A stretch of DNA of 64,000 nt, from positions 811,501 through 875,500 of the forward strand of contig JBAIAA010000444.1 of assembly GCA_037893245.1 (NCBI GenBank). The letters are read 5' to 3'. Shown piece by piece: positions 33,608 to 44,802 of the stretch; position 1 is the first letter of the stretch; each line of letters opens with the position of its first letter. A program made the translations under genes and the position numbers. This DNA is from Crossaster papposus (Eukaryota; Echinodermata; Asteroidea; Velatida; Solasteridae). The notes beneath the pieces are model-generated. The model made no database searches. It worked only from the letters and a program-made list of their open reading frames with translations, and was not told where the DNA came from.

Positions 33608-34000
33608 ATGTCCGATAGCAGCGAGTATTGGGAAGACCACAGTAGAGATGAGGAAGAGGCATTTCGTGGAGGTACTTCTGAGGACAGTGATGGCAGCTCT
33701 AGCGATGAGGGGAGCTCACCAGACGAGAGAGAAGGCGATGACTCTGCGGCCACGGCAGACCCGGCGGTTGCCGATGACTCGGCCGACGTAGAAGCAGTAG
33801 GCCTGGTGGTAGTAATACGAATTCTCTCGATGTTTGGCGCTTTCAATGTGGGGATCGATCCAGGCTTCAAACGAAACTTTGTTGTCAATCCCAGTGAATT
33901 TTTCAAAGCACTTGAAGGTTCAACACAGTCCTCTGAAAAATGTGCTGAACAAATCAAAGGCCTACTTCTTGCCGAGAAGGTCAGACATGTCAGAAGGTGA
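33608..34000 (+). CDS. Acidic orphan ORF, possibly a first exon
   Basis: From ATG 33608 the ORF gives about 130 residues: a strongly acidic, Ser-rich N terminus (SDSSEYWEDHSRDEEEAF, DSDGSSSDEGSS) and then a hydrophobic and mixed part (NPSEFFKALEG, CAEQIKGLLLAEK). Just after LLLAEK the DNA reads GAGAAG then GTCAGA, so the exon might end near 33978 with a splice donor. Composition resembles the acidic first exon of the ballast-domain gene at 47611, but there is no clear sequence match. Function unknown; may be spurious. Confidence 0.3.
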   Translation: MSDSSEYWEDHSRDEEEAFRGGTSEDSDGSSSDEGSSPDEREGDDSAATADPAVADDSADVEAVGLVVVIRILSMFGAFNVGIDPGFKRNFVVNPSEFFKALEGSTQSSEKCAEQIKGLLLAEKVRHVRR

Positions 34001-35399
34001 AATCCTTTCGTGTAATATTTACGAACTTCACCCATTCCTTTGATAACGCAGGATCCCGCGGAAATTGCACAAAATGAATCTCTGGATTCTTCGAACAATT
34101 TCTCGTGCATCCACCAACAACACATGAAGTTGGCATTATTGTAGCTGATAGTGATACACTATAAAAAAAAGATTCGTAAAAACTTCAAACTACACACGGA
34201 ATAACATGGCGTTTTTTGTTTACTCTCGGTTGCTCATGGGTAGTACGTCATCACTTTTCGCTGGTTTACAAGTCCGCTGGTACTATATCGTGGATTTCAT
34301 TGTGGTTTTCAGTGGATCTTTGCCGGGAACCAGTACAGGGCGGGAAATTTCAAAATCGAAGAATCGAGGTCTAATTTTTTCGGTCAAATTGCAACAAAAT
34401 TATTTAGAGAAAAACATGACCGTAACAATAAAGTGTTACCTGAACACAACATAAACAAGGTCCGATAATAAATTTAATGTGTGAGTTTTCGTTGTAGTCC
34501 ATCTTTAAATATATCTCTCAATTTCTTCTTAGATCCGATGTAATTCAAAACTTCCTCGTATCATCTGACGAGAAAATGTTGTTGACAACATTTCTACGTG
34601 CTTTTCTTATACATCATGTCGGTTTGTTTCCATAGAGTTGTTCAACCAATCAGTATCTTTGCCAGTTGATTTTGCACACGTATAATATTGTTCTTTCCTT
34701 CGACACATTCTTTTCAGTTTAGTTCATCACGATTTGATTCACCACCCTTATTGTATTTGTTTAATTTGTTTTATTGTTATTGTAGAGGAACGGATTTTTA
34801 ATTATCCTTTATAATGTACACTACCTGCCCCTTTAATATTGTGCACTCCATTAACGTTCAACTGTTGCTATGGAGATTGTTTACGCGCATAATCAGGGGT
34901 TATAATATAAACGCGCCTCAAAGATAGATCTTTTTCTTTACTTGTGGAATACGCTATAATTATATGTTACTGAATCAAAGGTTTAGATCACAATAATTTG
35001 TTATACATTATTTTGGACTAAATTGAAGAGTAATTGACACTTTTAGTCGTTTATAGTTGAAAGTTAAGACAATTTATTGCGGAGTGATAACTGCACTCTG
35101 TACGAGTTATTTGGTTGACAAGTTTTCGTCATTTGACTTTCCGCTGCTGGCCGTGTTGGAAACTGCTATAATTGCTGTCCGAATTGCACCAATAATTTCA
35201 CGGTTTAAGCCGATCGTGGGTGCCCTATCTGGACACTTACGGTAAGTCTAATATTAATATAATCGGATAAGTAGCTTTGGGTTGAATTATTTAGACATTT
35301 GGAACCCCAAAATTGTAGTTTGGTGTGTAGATTTGAAAACGCAATCAAACGTTACGAAGTTTACTTTCACACACGGGGAACCAACTCGTACCCATATGG
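34001..35399. other. No gene or repeat recognised
   Basis: AT-rich intergenic DNA with short ORFs of no recognisable family. Confidence 0.4.
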
Positions 35400-35855
35400 T
35401 TTCTTGCAGTTATGTGCAGCCGGGAGGCGAATTTTTTTCCCCACTATGGGAAAGGGTAAATGGGCGTTTCTACACCCCTCGCGTCATGATTATTCAGTAG
35501 TTTCAACAATAATACTAAAATATATTGTTATTGCTCAGTCAACTAGTTACACGTAGGCCAGAGGTACATTAAAGCACTTTGAAAAACGGCTTCTGTCGAC
35601 CTCTCCCAATAGCCAAGTAGATAATGGGTTAGGTTATAGATCGTAAGATTGGGGTTCGAGTTCTCATGGGTTCGATTGTGCTCATTTTTCATTGACTATT
35701 TTTGGATTGTAAGTTTATTGTGGGATGAGTTTAATTTGAGGGGAAGCAAGGTTCTAAGAACCTAAGTATCTTCCATTCAGTGGGGTCTAGACACGCCCAG
35801 TTATGATAATTGGCCTTTACCATGCTGGGAAAAAAAATCACGCAGCCGGGAGTGA
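35400..35855 (+). repeat. TIR repeat with an internal tRNA-like module
   Basis: Inverted ends: CAGCCGGGAGGCGAATTTTT near 35418 and AAAAAAATCACGCAGCCGGG near 35834. The middle (about 35600-35665, plus strand) looks tRNA-derived, with a box-A-like TAGCCAAGTAGATAATGGG and box-B-like GGGTTCGAGTTCTC. It is the third family member, in the opposite orientation to the one at 7989-8530. No complete tRNA fold is evident. Confidence 0.65.
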
Positions 35856-37063
35856 GAGCACGTTGGCTTGGGTTTTTTTCTTGTTCGTGTTGAGTCACGA
35901 CTATCTTTGACCGGGTTACTACTGCACCATTCAATTGACTACCCTTTAATTGGGATGAGCTGATGTACTACCACTACTGTTAGTTAAACTAAGCTGGAAT
36001 AAAAGGGCCAATCGAGTGCTGAACACAGCTGACTAAGTGTTGGAATTATTTCCGAGAGGCACACGCCCTCAACCCAAAGGTGGAGTCCACACCCCCCTAG
36101 TACTCCGGCAGGGAGCTGCTACCCGCCCCTGTTCCATGACATTATCAACCACGTACAAATTAAAGTACCAATCAGGTATTATACATGTTATTACGGGTGG
36201 GGTTGTGGCGTTGCGTATGTAGAATGACACACACAAGTAGATAAATGACACACATTTTGTTTCCCCAAACTGGTACCACGAATTTCATTTTCTGAGTATA
36301 CTTTTGGTCACGTAACATGGCCTATAGTAGATGACGCGGTCCGTCAGTTTGTGGAGTCAAAAATTTGGTTCTATAAAATGGCGGACCATTATTTTTCACA
36401 AAATTTAACCAAAAACACGCATTTTGAAGGAAAATTGTAAAAAGCGTCTCAAACATATCCATTTTATGTTTATACATGAACATGTTTCCCGACGTCATGA
36501 AATTATACGTAGCTACGTTGCATGCAAACCACGACACAATGGCGAAGATTCAGCGTCGTTTGTAGTCCGAAGATCTGTCGTGTTGTTTAAATTCTTCCGC
36601 AGATGAAATATTTATCGAAGATTTTTAACCCAAGCATTGGAAGGCCTCAGAATCATTTCTTCGTGGTCACAATTTCATGTTTTCATTTATTATTTCTCAG
36701 GTAAAAATACATACACGTTTAAGACACAAAGAACAGTACAATCAATAAAAAAATTAATGATTGTACACAAACAATATTGATAACACAACTGAAGGATTGC
36801 CAAAAGCGAACTTAATCACTATCTAGTGGCTCTCCTAAAATGCTATCAAGTACAAAAACAAAACACTAACATTCCTATGATACAAACACATAGCGACTAA
36901 GATAACAGTTGACAGTTAGAACAAAAGCTAAATTTACACATACACAACTTAAACGATTAAAACTTTAAAAACTATTGTTTTGTTTGTAAAAGAAATTATA
37001 TATCAAATGCACCCTTACCCAGCATTTTATAGAAAATATATGCAATTGGTACATTTATACAAC
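35856..37063. other. No supported gene
   Basis: Includes a 36366-36393 word AAAATGGCGGACCATT of the kind seen in the large transposons, and an AT-rich stretch leading into the LINE 3' fragment. Confidence 0.4.
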
Positions 37064-37477
37064 CTAAAACGTTACAAACATAAATTCTAAGCAATTTTTT
37101 ATTAGGGTATCAAGTGAACCCGGGATCAATAAATGTTGTCTAAGCGAGTTTGTAAATGATGATACTCTAAAAACAATGTCTTGGACAGATGTCGGCAATG
37201 CCTCCCATAATCTGTGAAATCTATGAAAAAGAGAGTTATGAGCAGCATTACACCTGGCTCTTTGGTGATGAAACTTCACAACATCGGTGTGTCTAGCATT
37301 GACAACAATGTAATTATCAAATGGAATGTCTAGTTTGTTATGCAAACATTTAACAACAAACACAATTGAAACAAAGTGATGTCTGTTGTTTAGAAGGGGT
37401 AAACCCAGTTGGACACACCTATCAGTATAATCAAACGATGTTTGAATTTGCGGACAGGCATGGGTAATCCATCATTT
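37064..37477 (-). pseudogene. 3' end of a non-LTR retrotransposon (LINE) reverse-transcriptase ORF
   Basis: An open frame of 137 codons on the minus strand, read through by eye. It matches the extreme C terminus of LINE reverse transcriptase proteins: YTDRCVQLGLPLLNNR, then FVVKCLHNKLDI, then RCNAAHNSLFHRFHRLWEAL and a leucine-rich tail. This is the region after the polymerase domain (compare the usual R..R...FF.R....WN.LP pattern). The polymerase and endonuclease are absent, so it is a 5'-truncated copy. The AT-rich sequence to about 36690 may be its 3' UTR. Confidence 0.6.
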
Positions 37478-37866
37478 CTCAGGTAGCCAGCGGCCCTATT
37501 CTGCTAGCTGGCACACATACGTCGGTTAAGGCACATAAACTACATGTACAGATAGTTTTGACCATAACATTGTCAACATTCAAGCAAATCATACCCAGCA
37601 AAATCAAGCCAGACAGTCCGGGGACAGTTCCAACCTACATAATGTACACTTCCTCAAAAGCATTCGTTAAAATCACTCTATACGAATCAACTACTAGCCC
37701 GATAATCTCCGCTATTTTGAGCTAACCGTGTTAATGTTATGACCTTTCACCGATGACTCTAAACATACATTTTCGATGCAACGACCGACCAATAAGAAAC
37801 GGGTCAGCTTTTAGGCTATTACTATTAGCAAAATGAGCACCAGCCCCAAAACCTCACACGGATGTA
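37478..37866. other. No feature between the LINE fragment and block B
   Basis: Mixed sequence with no recognised coding; its right edge abuts the start of block B homology. Confidence 0.4.
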
Positions 37867-38757
37867 TGTCCCTACGTCGTCTGGCGCCTCGACTTCACTC
37901 CTATAGGAAAGCGCATATGTAAACAAAGCTATGAAGTCATTACCTTTCAGGTCTATAAGCTCAAAGTAAATGCTGTATTTAAGTAAAACAACACGAAATA
38001 CACTAAACGTTTTTTTGTATCCTGCCCTGTGGATTAATAGTGGGTCAATACAAATGTAAACAAAATATAACAGAATGCCACACGTAGAATGTGTAACAAA
38101 CATAGGTATGGTTTGAAAGATACACCTTTTCACTTTAAAAATGAGACATCGTCCCAATCTGATAATGTTTGACATAGTAACGAGTAATTTCCCAAGAGAG
38201 GTCAAATTGACATGGGACTAAGTTGTTCGATTGTTGTTGGGATACTGTGTGTGTGTTGCAATGTGGACAAGCTGTTGGTGGTTAGCAGCTAAACAGATGT
38301 GTCTAATTCCTATCCATCCTGATGCTAAACATGTTTAGTTCGTAAACATGTTTACAAATATGAATATTGTTTACTCGCTAAAGACAGTTTTTGCAGTGTA
38401 GGTCAGGCAGTTATCCACACAGAGGCAAGTAGGCTACCTTTGTCACAATTCCTACAATTGAAAACTTGGCCCCATGGTCAATTTGACGTCTCTTGGGAAA
38501 TTACTCATAGCTCTGTCAATAATTATCAGATTTGATATATCATTGTAAAGTGGAAAGGTGTATCTTTCATACCATACCATACCTATACTATCTATGTTGA
38601 TTGTACATTAGGTGTTTAACACTCAATTATAGGTTTTACTCGCACGACACTTGTTCGCAGACACAATTTACGGAGATGTAACCCTTAAGGGTCTTTATTA
38701 CAGACCCTTTGCATGCCAGCCATCTTAGCAGTGCAGTCCTTTGCTTAAAGAGGTTTA

Positions 38758-39152
38758 TATACCCAGCACGATATGTGGCAGAGGGGTACCCCCTCTTATC
38801 CATGCGCGGATCCAGGGGGGGGGGGGGGGGGGGGGGGGGGGGCGCACCCGGCGCGCGCCCCCCCTAAACAAATCTCGAGAAGATTGAGAAGATCTCGGCG
38901 TTGGGGCTTCGCGCCTCCTGCGCTCCCATATCTTCTCCCAATATATTATGTTGACAATTTTTGGCGCCCCCTCTAACCGAAATTCCTGGATCCGCCCCTG
39001 TTATCCCTATACATTATACACACTCAACACTATTGTTACCTAACACATCCCCCATTGAAACCTAAAAAGAATATCCCCGAGATTCCGGGAACACAATGGT
39101 CAACACAAAAGAGGGGAGGGGGGGTTCTCTGCCACATGTCGTGCTTCATATG
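38758..39152. mobile_element. hAT-like MITE interrupted by a second element
   Basis: The ends TATACCCAGCACGATATG and the complement of CATGTCGTGCTTCATATG match the MITE at 12165-12350. Target duplication GAGGTTTA on both sides (38750-38757, 39153-39160). Block A has the single site GAGGTTTATGTAAG (25017-25030), so insertion followed the duplication. It is split by the element at 38804-39000. Confidence 0.85.
38804..39000. mobile_element. Nested MITE with GGCGGATCCAGG ends
   Basis: The ends GCGCGGATCCAGG and CCTGGATCCGCCCCTG are inverted copies. The flanks TTATCCAT (38796-38803) and TTATCCCT (39001-39008) make an 8-bp target duplication with one mismatch; the uninterrupted MITE at 12 kb has the single site. 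It contains a G tract (38815-38842) and a GC-rich segment. hAT-like by duplication length. Confidence 0.75.
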
Positions 39153-41562
39153 GAGGTTTACGTAAGTTTACAAAAGCAATTATTACTATTTGTAGCATAA
39201 GTATTTATGCCTGCGTTTTTTTTTGTTTTTTTTGTTTTGTGTGTGTTAGTTTGGGGTTATATTTGGCTGTTGGAACATATCAGAAAAACAGTGGCCCTTT
39301 ACGACAACACTTTTTGTGAAAGACGCAGACCACACTCTAAAATAACTCCTGGGTCAGATTGACCCAGAATTTGCATCCAAATTTGCACAGTCATTTAACG
39401 CCTTTTTTTCGGGTTAAATTTACTTTTTTTCTAGGTAAATTTGATCCCAAAAAGCTTTCTATTTGACCAGCAATATGACTGAGCAAATGTGGATGCAGAT
39501 TATGGGTCACTCTGACCCAGGAATTTAAATTATTTTATACAATTCCAAGATGGCTGCTGCAGTCGGCAGTCGGTTTTGTAAAAAACAAAAATGAATTCTT
39601 GTTTTCATAGGTCAACTCGGCATTTCCAATCTTCATAATTACAGGTCATCACTCTGGCAGTTAAAATTAAAGCTGGAAGTCTAAATTCATTTATTGTAAT
39701 ATTTTACATCCATAACAGATTGATTTATATGTTTATTATTATTCATTGATTTATATATAGGCCTATAAACAAAAACGCTTCTAAATGTATCATTCATCCA
39801 TACATTCGGTTCGAAAGAAAGCGATTCGCTGATATAAGAGCTTTCACCAGTAATTTTAAGGTGAAACATATTTACTATCGGTTTTCGTGACACAACGTTA
39901 AAAGCAGCATGTTTGATTGCAATGTCGCATCACACCTGGTGATACATCTTGACTGAATTGCTGTCAGCCACTGCCAGCTGCCCATCTGATATGAATGTGA
40001 TTCCGTTGGGATAGTACAGACCCTGTGCAATGCACTTGAGAAAGCCATCTTGAGGGTCATAGTGGTGGATATGACCCGTGTTATTAGTACCATTATTCAT
40101 TGCAACATAGATACTTGAGCTATCAGTGCACACACCTTTGCAGTGCTCTACTGGTTGACCATTGATGATGGGTTTGATGATGCGCCGTGTAGTACCATTG
40201 TCATCAGCAACCCCCCTAAACAAATCTCGAGAAGATTGAGAAGATCTCGGCGTTGGGGCTTCGCGCCTCCTGCGCTCCCATATCTTCTCCCAATATATTA
40301 TGTTGACAATTTTTGGCGCCCCCTCTAACCGAAATTCCTGGATCCGCCCCTGTTATCCCTATACATTATACACACTCAACACTATTGTTACCTAACACAT
40401 CCCCCATTGAAACCTAAAAAGAATATCCCCGAGATTCCGGGAACACAATGGTCAACACAAAAGAGGGGAGGGGGGGTTCTCTGCCACATGTCGTGCTTCA
40501 TATGGAGGTTTACGTAAGTTTACAAAAGCAATTATTACTATTTGTAGCATAAGTATTTATGCCTGCGTTTTTTTTTGTTTTTTTTGTTTTGTGTGTGTTA
40601 GTTTGGGGTTATATTTGGCTGTTGGAACATATCAGAAAAACAGTGGCCCTTTACGACAACACTTTTTGTGAAAGACGCAGACCACACTCTAAAATAACTC
40701 CTGGGTCAGATTGACCCAGAATTTGCATCCAAATTTGCACAGTCATTTAACGCCTTTTTTTCGGGTTAAATTTACTTTTTTTCTAGGTAAATTTGATCCC
40801 AAAAAGCTTTCTATTTGACCAGCAATATGACTGAGCAAATGTGGATGCAGATTATGGGTCACTCTGACCCAGGAATTTAAATTATTTTATACAATTCCAA
40901 GATGGCTGCTGCAGTCGGCAGTCGGTTTTGTAAAAAACAAAAATGAATTCTTGTTTTCATAGGTCAACTCGGCATTTCCAATCTTCATAATTACAGGTCA
41001 TCACTCTGGCAGTTAAAATTAAAGCTGGAAGTCTAAATTCATTTATTGTAATATTTTACATCCATAACAGATTGATTTATATGTTTATTATTATTCATTG
41101 ATTTATATATAGGCCTATAAACAAAAACGCTTCTAAATGTATCATTCATCCATACATTCGGTTCGAAAGAAAGCGATTCGCTGATATAAGAGCTTTCACC
41201 AGTAATTTTAAGGTGAAACATATTTACTATCGGTTTTCGTGACACAACGTTAAAAGCAGCATGTTTGATTGCAATGTCGCATCACACCTGGTGATACATC
41301 TTGACTGAATTGCTGTCAGCCACTGCCAGCTGCCCATCTGATATGAATGTGATTCCGTTGGGATAGTACAGACCCTGTGCAATGCACTTGAGAAAGCCAT
41401 CTTGAGGGTCATAGTGGTGGATATGACCCGTGTTATTAGTACCATTATTCATTGCAACATAGATACTTGAGCTATCAGTGCACACACCTTTGCAGTGCTC
41501 TACTGGTTGACCATTGATGATGGGTTTGATGATGCGCCGTGTAGTACCATTGTCATCAGCAA
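38859..41562. repeat. 1352-bp tandem duplication, apparently identical copies
   Basis: 38859-40210 and 40211-41562 read the same wherever compared, including every short ORF. The unit runs from the C run of the nested MITE to the middle of the NHL exon. The junction at 40210/40211 fuses GTCATCAGCAA of the exon to CCCCCCTAAAC of the MITE. Confidence 0.9.
39930..40210 (-). pseudogene. Duplicated 3' fragment of the NHL exon
   Basis: Identical to 41282-41562. It encodes the last propeller repeats (GHIHHYDPQDG, YYPNGITF, GQLAVADSNSVKMYHQV, stop) and then breaks into MITE sequence at 40211. Non-functional by-product of the 1352-bp duplication. Confidence 0.85.
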
Positions 41563-44173
41563 CAATTACTGTCTGTGACCCTGAACTGATGACAATTCTA
41601 TCATTGCTGTCTACAGCCAGATAGTAAGGTTTAACCTTGACTGGTATGGTACGTAGGAGCTCACCATCAGTGGGGCTGTGTTCAGTCAACACCAGCCTCT
41701 TGACATCACCTACTACGATGGTACCATCATTCTTGACAGCTACACCGCAGAGGTTAACTGCGGTCTTACCGACCTCACTCGGTGGCACTGTTGGGAACTC
41801 GTAGGCCAGCGTGTTGTCGCTGTTGAACACCTTCACATGGGACGGGTCGTCCTCGAGGACGACCACCAAACGATTATTGGTGCGTGTAGCTGCGATGTCG
41901 CATGGACCTGTAAGAGTCATGATGTCAAAACAAACGACATTATGCAGTTATTGCACAATCTTTTCAATACAAACAATCTTGAAAGAGTGAAAACTGCAGT
42001 AGAAACATGTCTGTACATGTATACACGCTTGAGAAATCACCGCGTCTTATAATTCATTTTGCATGATCTTGTTGTTTGGTATTTATCTATTTTATGCCCC
42101 AGATTGTGGGGCATAAAATGCTTCACTGTGATTTATCTTTCTTTGTGAAAAATGGGCGATATGCCAACGAGTGATAAACATACACTGCAAAAACTGTTCA
42201 GCGAGTAAGCACTTTTCTAAACACTTTCTTGCTATCATTTTGTATGTTCACATGCTAAACAAGTTTAGCATGTGGATTGTACGCAGGATTTTGTATTGGG
42301 GGGGGGGGGGGGGGTGCGAATTTGTACTAATGGGACCAAAACTTGAACCAAACATTTCCTGGCCAGTACCGTTATTTCTACATACAAAAAACAATTTTTT
42401 TACCCTGGAAAATGTGGACCTTTTGGTAATTTAGGGGGTTAATTTGTACTGATTGGACCAAAAATGGAACCAAAATTGTTCGTGTGCCTGTGATCAGTAC
42501 AGTTATTTCTACATCAAAATACCATTATGAAAAAATGTGGACCTTTTAACCCTAACCCTACCTAATGCTACTTGTTACTATTAGTAGTAAAAAGTAGTAT
42601 GCAGTCACTGACTTGTGTGCAATGCCTGTAGTAATTGTTAGTATTTGGTACTTCACCCCTTATTGCACTCATAGTACTTTTTAGCATTGGGTCACTCTGC
42701 TTGCTGAGTGTGCATGGCACATGTATGCTGTGTAAGGTGTTCTAAACTCTACAGCAAAAATTGTCACTTGGGACACAATGGGTCAAGGCTGGACTACTGC
42801 ATTTTTTGCCAGGTAAGTATTACTGACCTGTATTGCCACTATTAGTATTTTGTAGTTGGCAGTATGTCATGGAGAGACCCAATGCTACAAAATACTAAGT
42901 AGTATTCTGTAGTACACAGTTCTTTAGCCAAAGTATGGCCTAGGGGGTTAGGGTTAATTAACGGGGTGCGTATGTTTTCTATAGCCTCTCGTTTTCTATA
43001 GCTTTTTAGGCAAACCTTAAGGTCTGCATATGGTGCAATTTAATGTAACTGAATTATTTCATTGTTACATATTTTATTTTGCCTGAGAATTTATCTAATA
43101 AATAAAATAAACAAATTGAACATTGATGTTTATTGGACACCGGTGTTTAGCTGCTAAACAAGTTTGCTGATTATGTCAACTGTTACCAAAAAAGCCGTTT
43201 ACTTAGTAAATTATACAGTAAACATACCATTGTTGATGCAAAAACATTTCCTAAAATCCAAGGTATTATTGTGTTGTTTTTCTCTGTAACTATCAGATGA
43301 ATTTTTGTTGGACTTCCCGTCTTTTTCAAAGAGCTTCAGGAATAAAGCAAATCAAATTTCCATTTTTGGTTTGTCTACTTTTGACATATTGTTTTCTGTT
43401 TGAAATTCACAGTTTCAATGATGTTTTATTTATTTTTGATTTATTAAAAAGTATTAGTGAAGACCGAAGGCAAATTGTGCATAATTGCATAATTTCGCAG
43501 ATGGCTTGTAATTTTAACTTACATCTTTGCATCGGGATTGTGCTTTTCTGGTTGCCATCGATGCTGCAGATTACAACTCGTTTGTTGCTGTAGTCAGTCA
43601 CTGCAATCTCATCAGGTTGACGAGCAGCAATGCCCCAAGCCCCATAGAACTCTCCTGGACCGCTTCCCCGTCTACCAAACTCCCCACACAGCTCCCACTT
43701 GCCTTCCGTCACCACCACCACCTCACCCAGATTGATGTCACCAACCCCCCCACTCTGCTTGAACTTCAGAAATGCCAGCCTGTCGTCAACTCTAGGAATA
43801 GCCTGGCCAGCCAATAGTTTCAAGTCTTTGCTGATTGTAGGATAGAGTGACAGGAAGTCACTATCCGATGCAGTCCTTATCACCTCTCTAGCTGTATCTA
43901 GTGAAAACTGAAACCTCTCTACAGCCAAGCTCGCGGTTTTCTCGCATTCTTCCAGTTTTTGCTCACGATCCGTTTGGATGTTTTGGATGTCATCAAGGAT
44001 GCGATTCTCCTGAGCCGTTACCTCTGCTCGTATCTTAGCTGCTCTGTCTTGCACTTCTGTCGTGACCCTCTTGGCTGTGACACTCAAATCTTCTTTCAGT
44101 CTTGAGGCTTTCTCTTGTGATTTCTGCAGTTCTTTTATGGCGTTTTCAAGTGGAGAAAACAGTTCACCCAACG
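41282..44173 (-). pseudogene. TRIM-type NHL gene, copy B, 5'-deleted
   Basis: The remnant of exon 1 (about 44173-43523) holds only the coiled coil and linker (IKELQKSQEKASRLKED, GELFSPLEN); the NHL exon is 41907-41282 with acceptor TTACAG. The splice phase matches copy A (donor GTAAGT after GAT). The RING, both B-boxes and the start codon are gone because of a deletion joining CCCAACGA to TGTTAAATTG with a GA microhomology. The NHL exon stays open but ends earlier than in copy A (after KMYHQV). The intron carries a piggyBac-like MITE and G tracts. Confidence 0.8.
42550..42953. mobile_element. piggyBac-like MITE with CCCTAA ends and TTAA target duplication
   Basis: The ends CCCTAACCCTACC and GGGGGTTAGGG are inverted. 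TTAA flanks both sides (42546-42549, 42954-42957). CCC-starting ends plus TTAA are the piggyBac signature. Absent from block A, so it inserted after duplication. The interior has inverted TAGTA-rich words and no coding. Confidence 0.75.
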
Positions 44174-44802
44174 ATGTTAAATTGAGAAAGCACATCATTT
44201 GGCAATTTTTTTTGAGCACAATCGGTGTGTTACTGTAGATACAGGGGGGGGGGGGGGGGCTTAGACCCGTGAACGTGGAGGTATACACCGCCACGATTTG
44301 ATGGATTTTAAACTCTATCTATTTTCCGAGAAAAAAACCCTATGTCCTTTGCAGCAAAATGTTCTTCCCATTTTACTCTTAAGTGATACATATTGCTCTT
44401 CTACACAGCAACTAAAATAGCACCTTTCGTTCCCAAAAATATTGATGAAAAAAAGTTGAGTCCGATACAAAAGTGTTGGCTTTCCCACGTAAAGGATTCA
44501 GGGCACCGTGCAAAGATCTTCCGGCAAAAGTGGCAAACCAAAAAAGCAACACTTTTGTAATGGACTCCACACTTTGTCATCAATTTTTTGGGGAAACGGA
44601 AGGTGCTATTCTTGCGGCTTTTAGTGTAAATCAGCAATGTGTATCACTAAATAATAAAATAGGAAGAAATTTAGGCTGCAAGTGCAAAGGACATACATGT
44701 AGCGTTTTTTATCGAAAAATAGATGTTTGAAATTCATCAAAGCGTGGCGGTGTATACACGTTCAGGGGAGGACATACCCCTAGAACTATGGGGCTCCCGA
44801 CG

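Larger units (their letters stand above)
37867..44802. repeat. Segmental duplication, copy B
   Basis: Paralogous to 24169-29536. It differs by inserted hAT-like elements (38758-39152), a 1352-bp tandem duplication, an approximately 850-bp intron insertion containing a piggyBac-like MITE, and an approximately 0.9-kb deletion (A coordinates about 28004-28929) that removed the RING, B-boxes and start of the TRIM gene. Confidence 0.9.

Noticed and set aside
42540-42960. Interstitial telomeric repeat
   Set aside because: Only one or two CCCTAA units at each end, inverted and flanked by TTAA: transposon termini, not telomere sequence.
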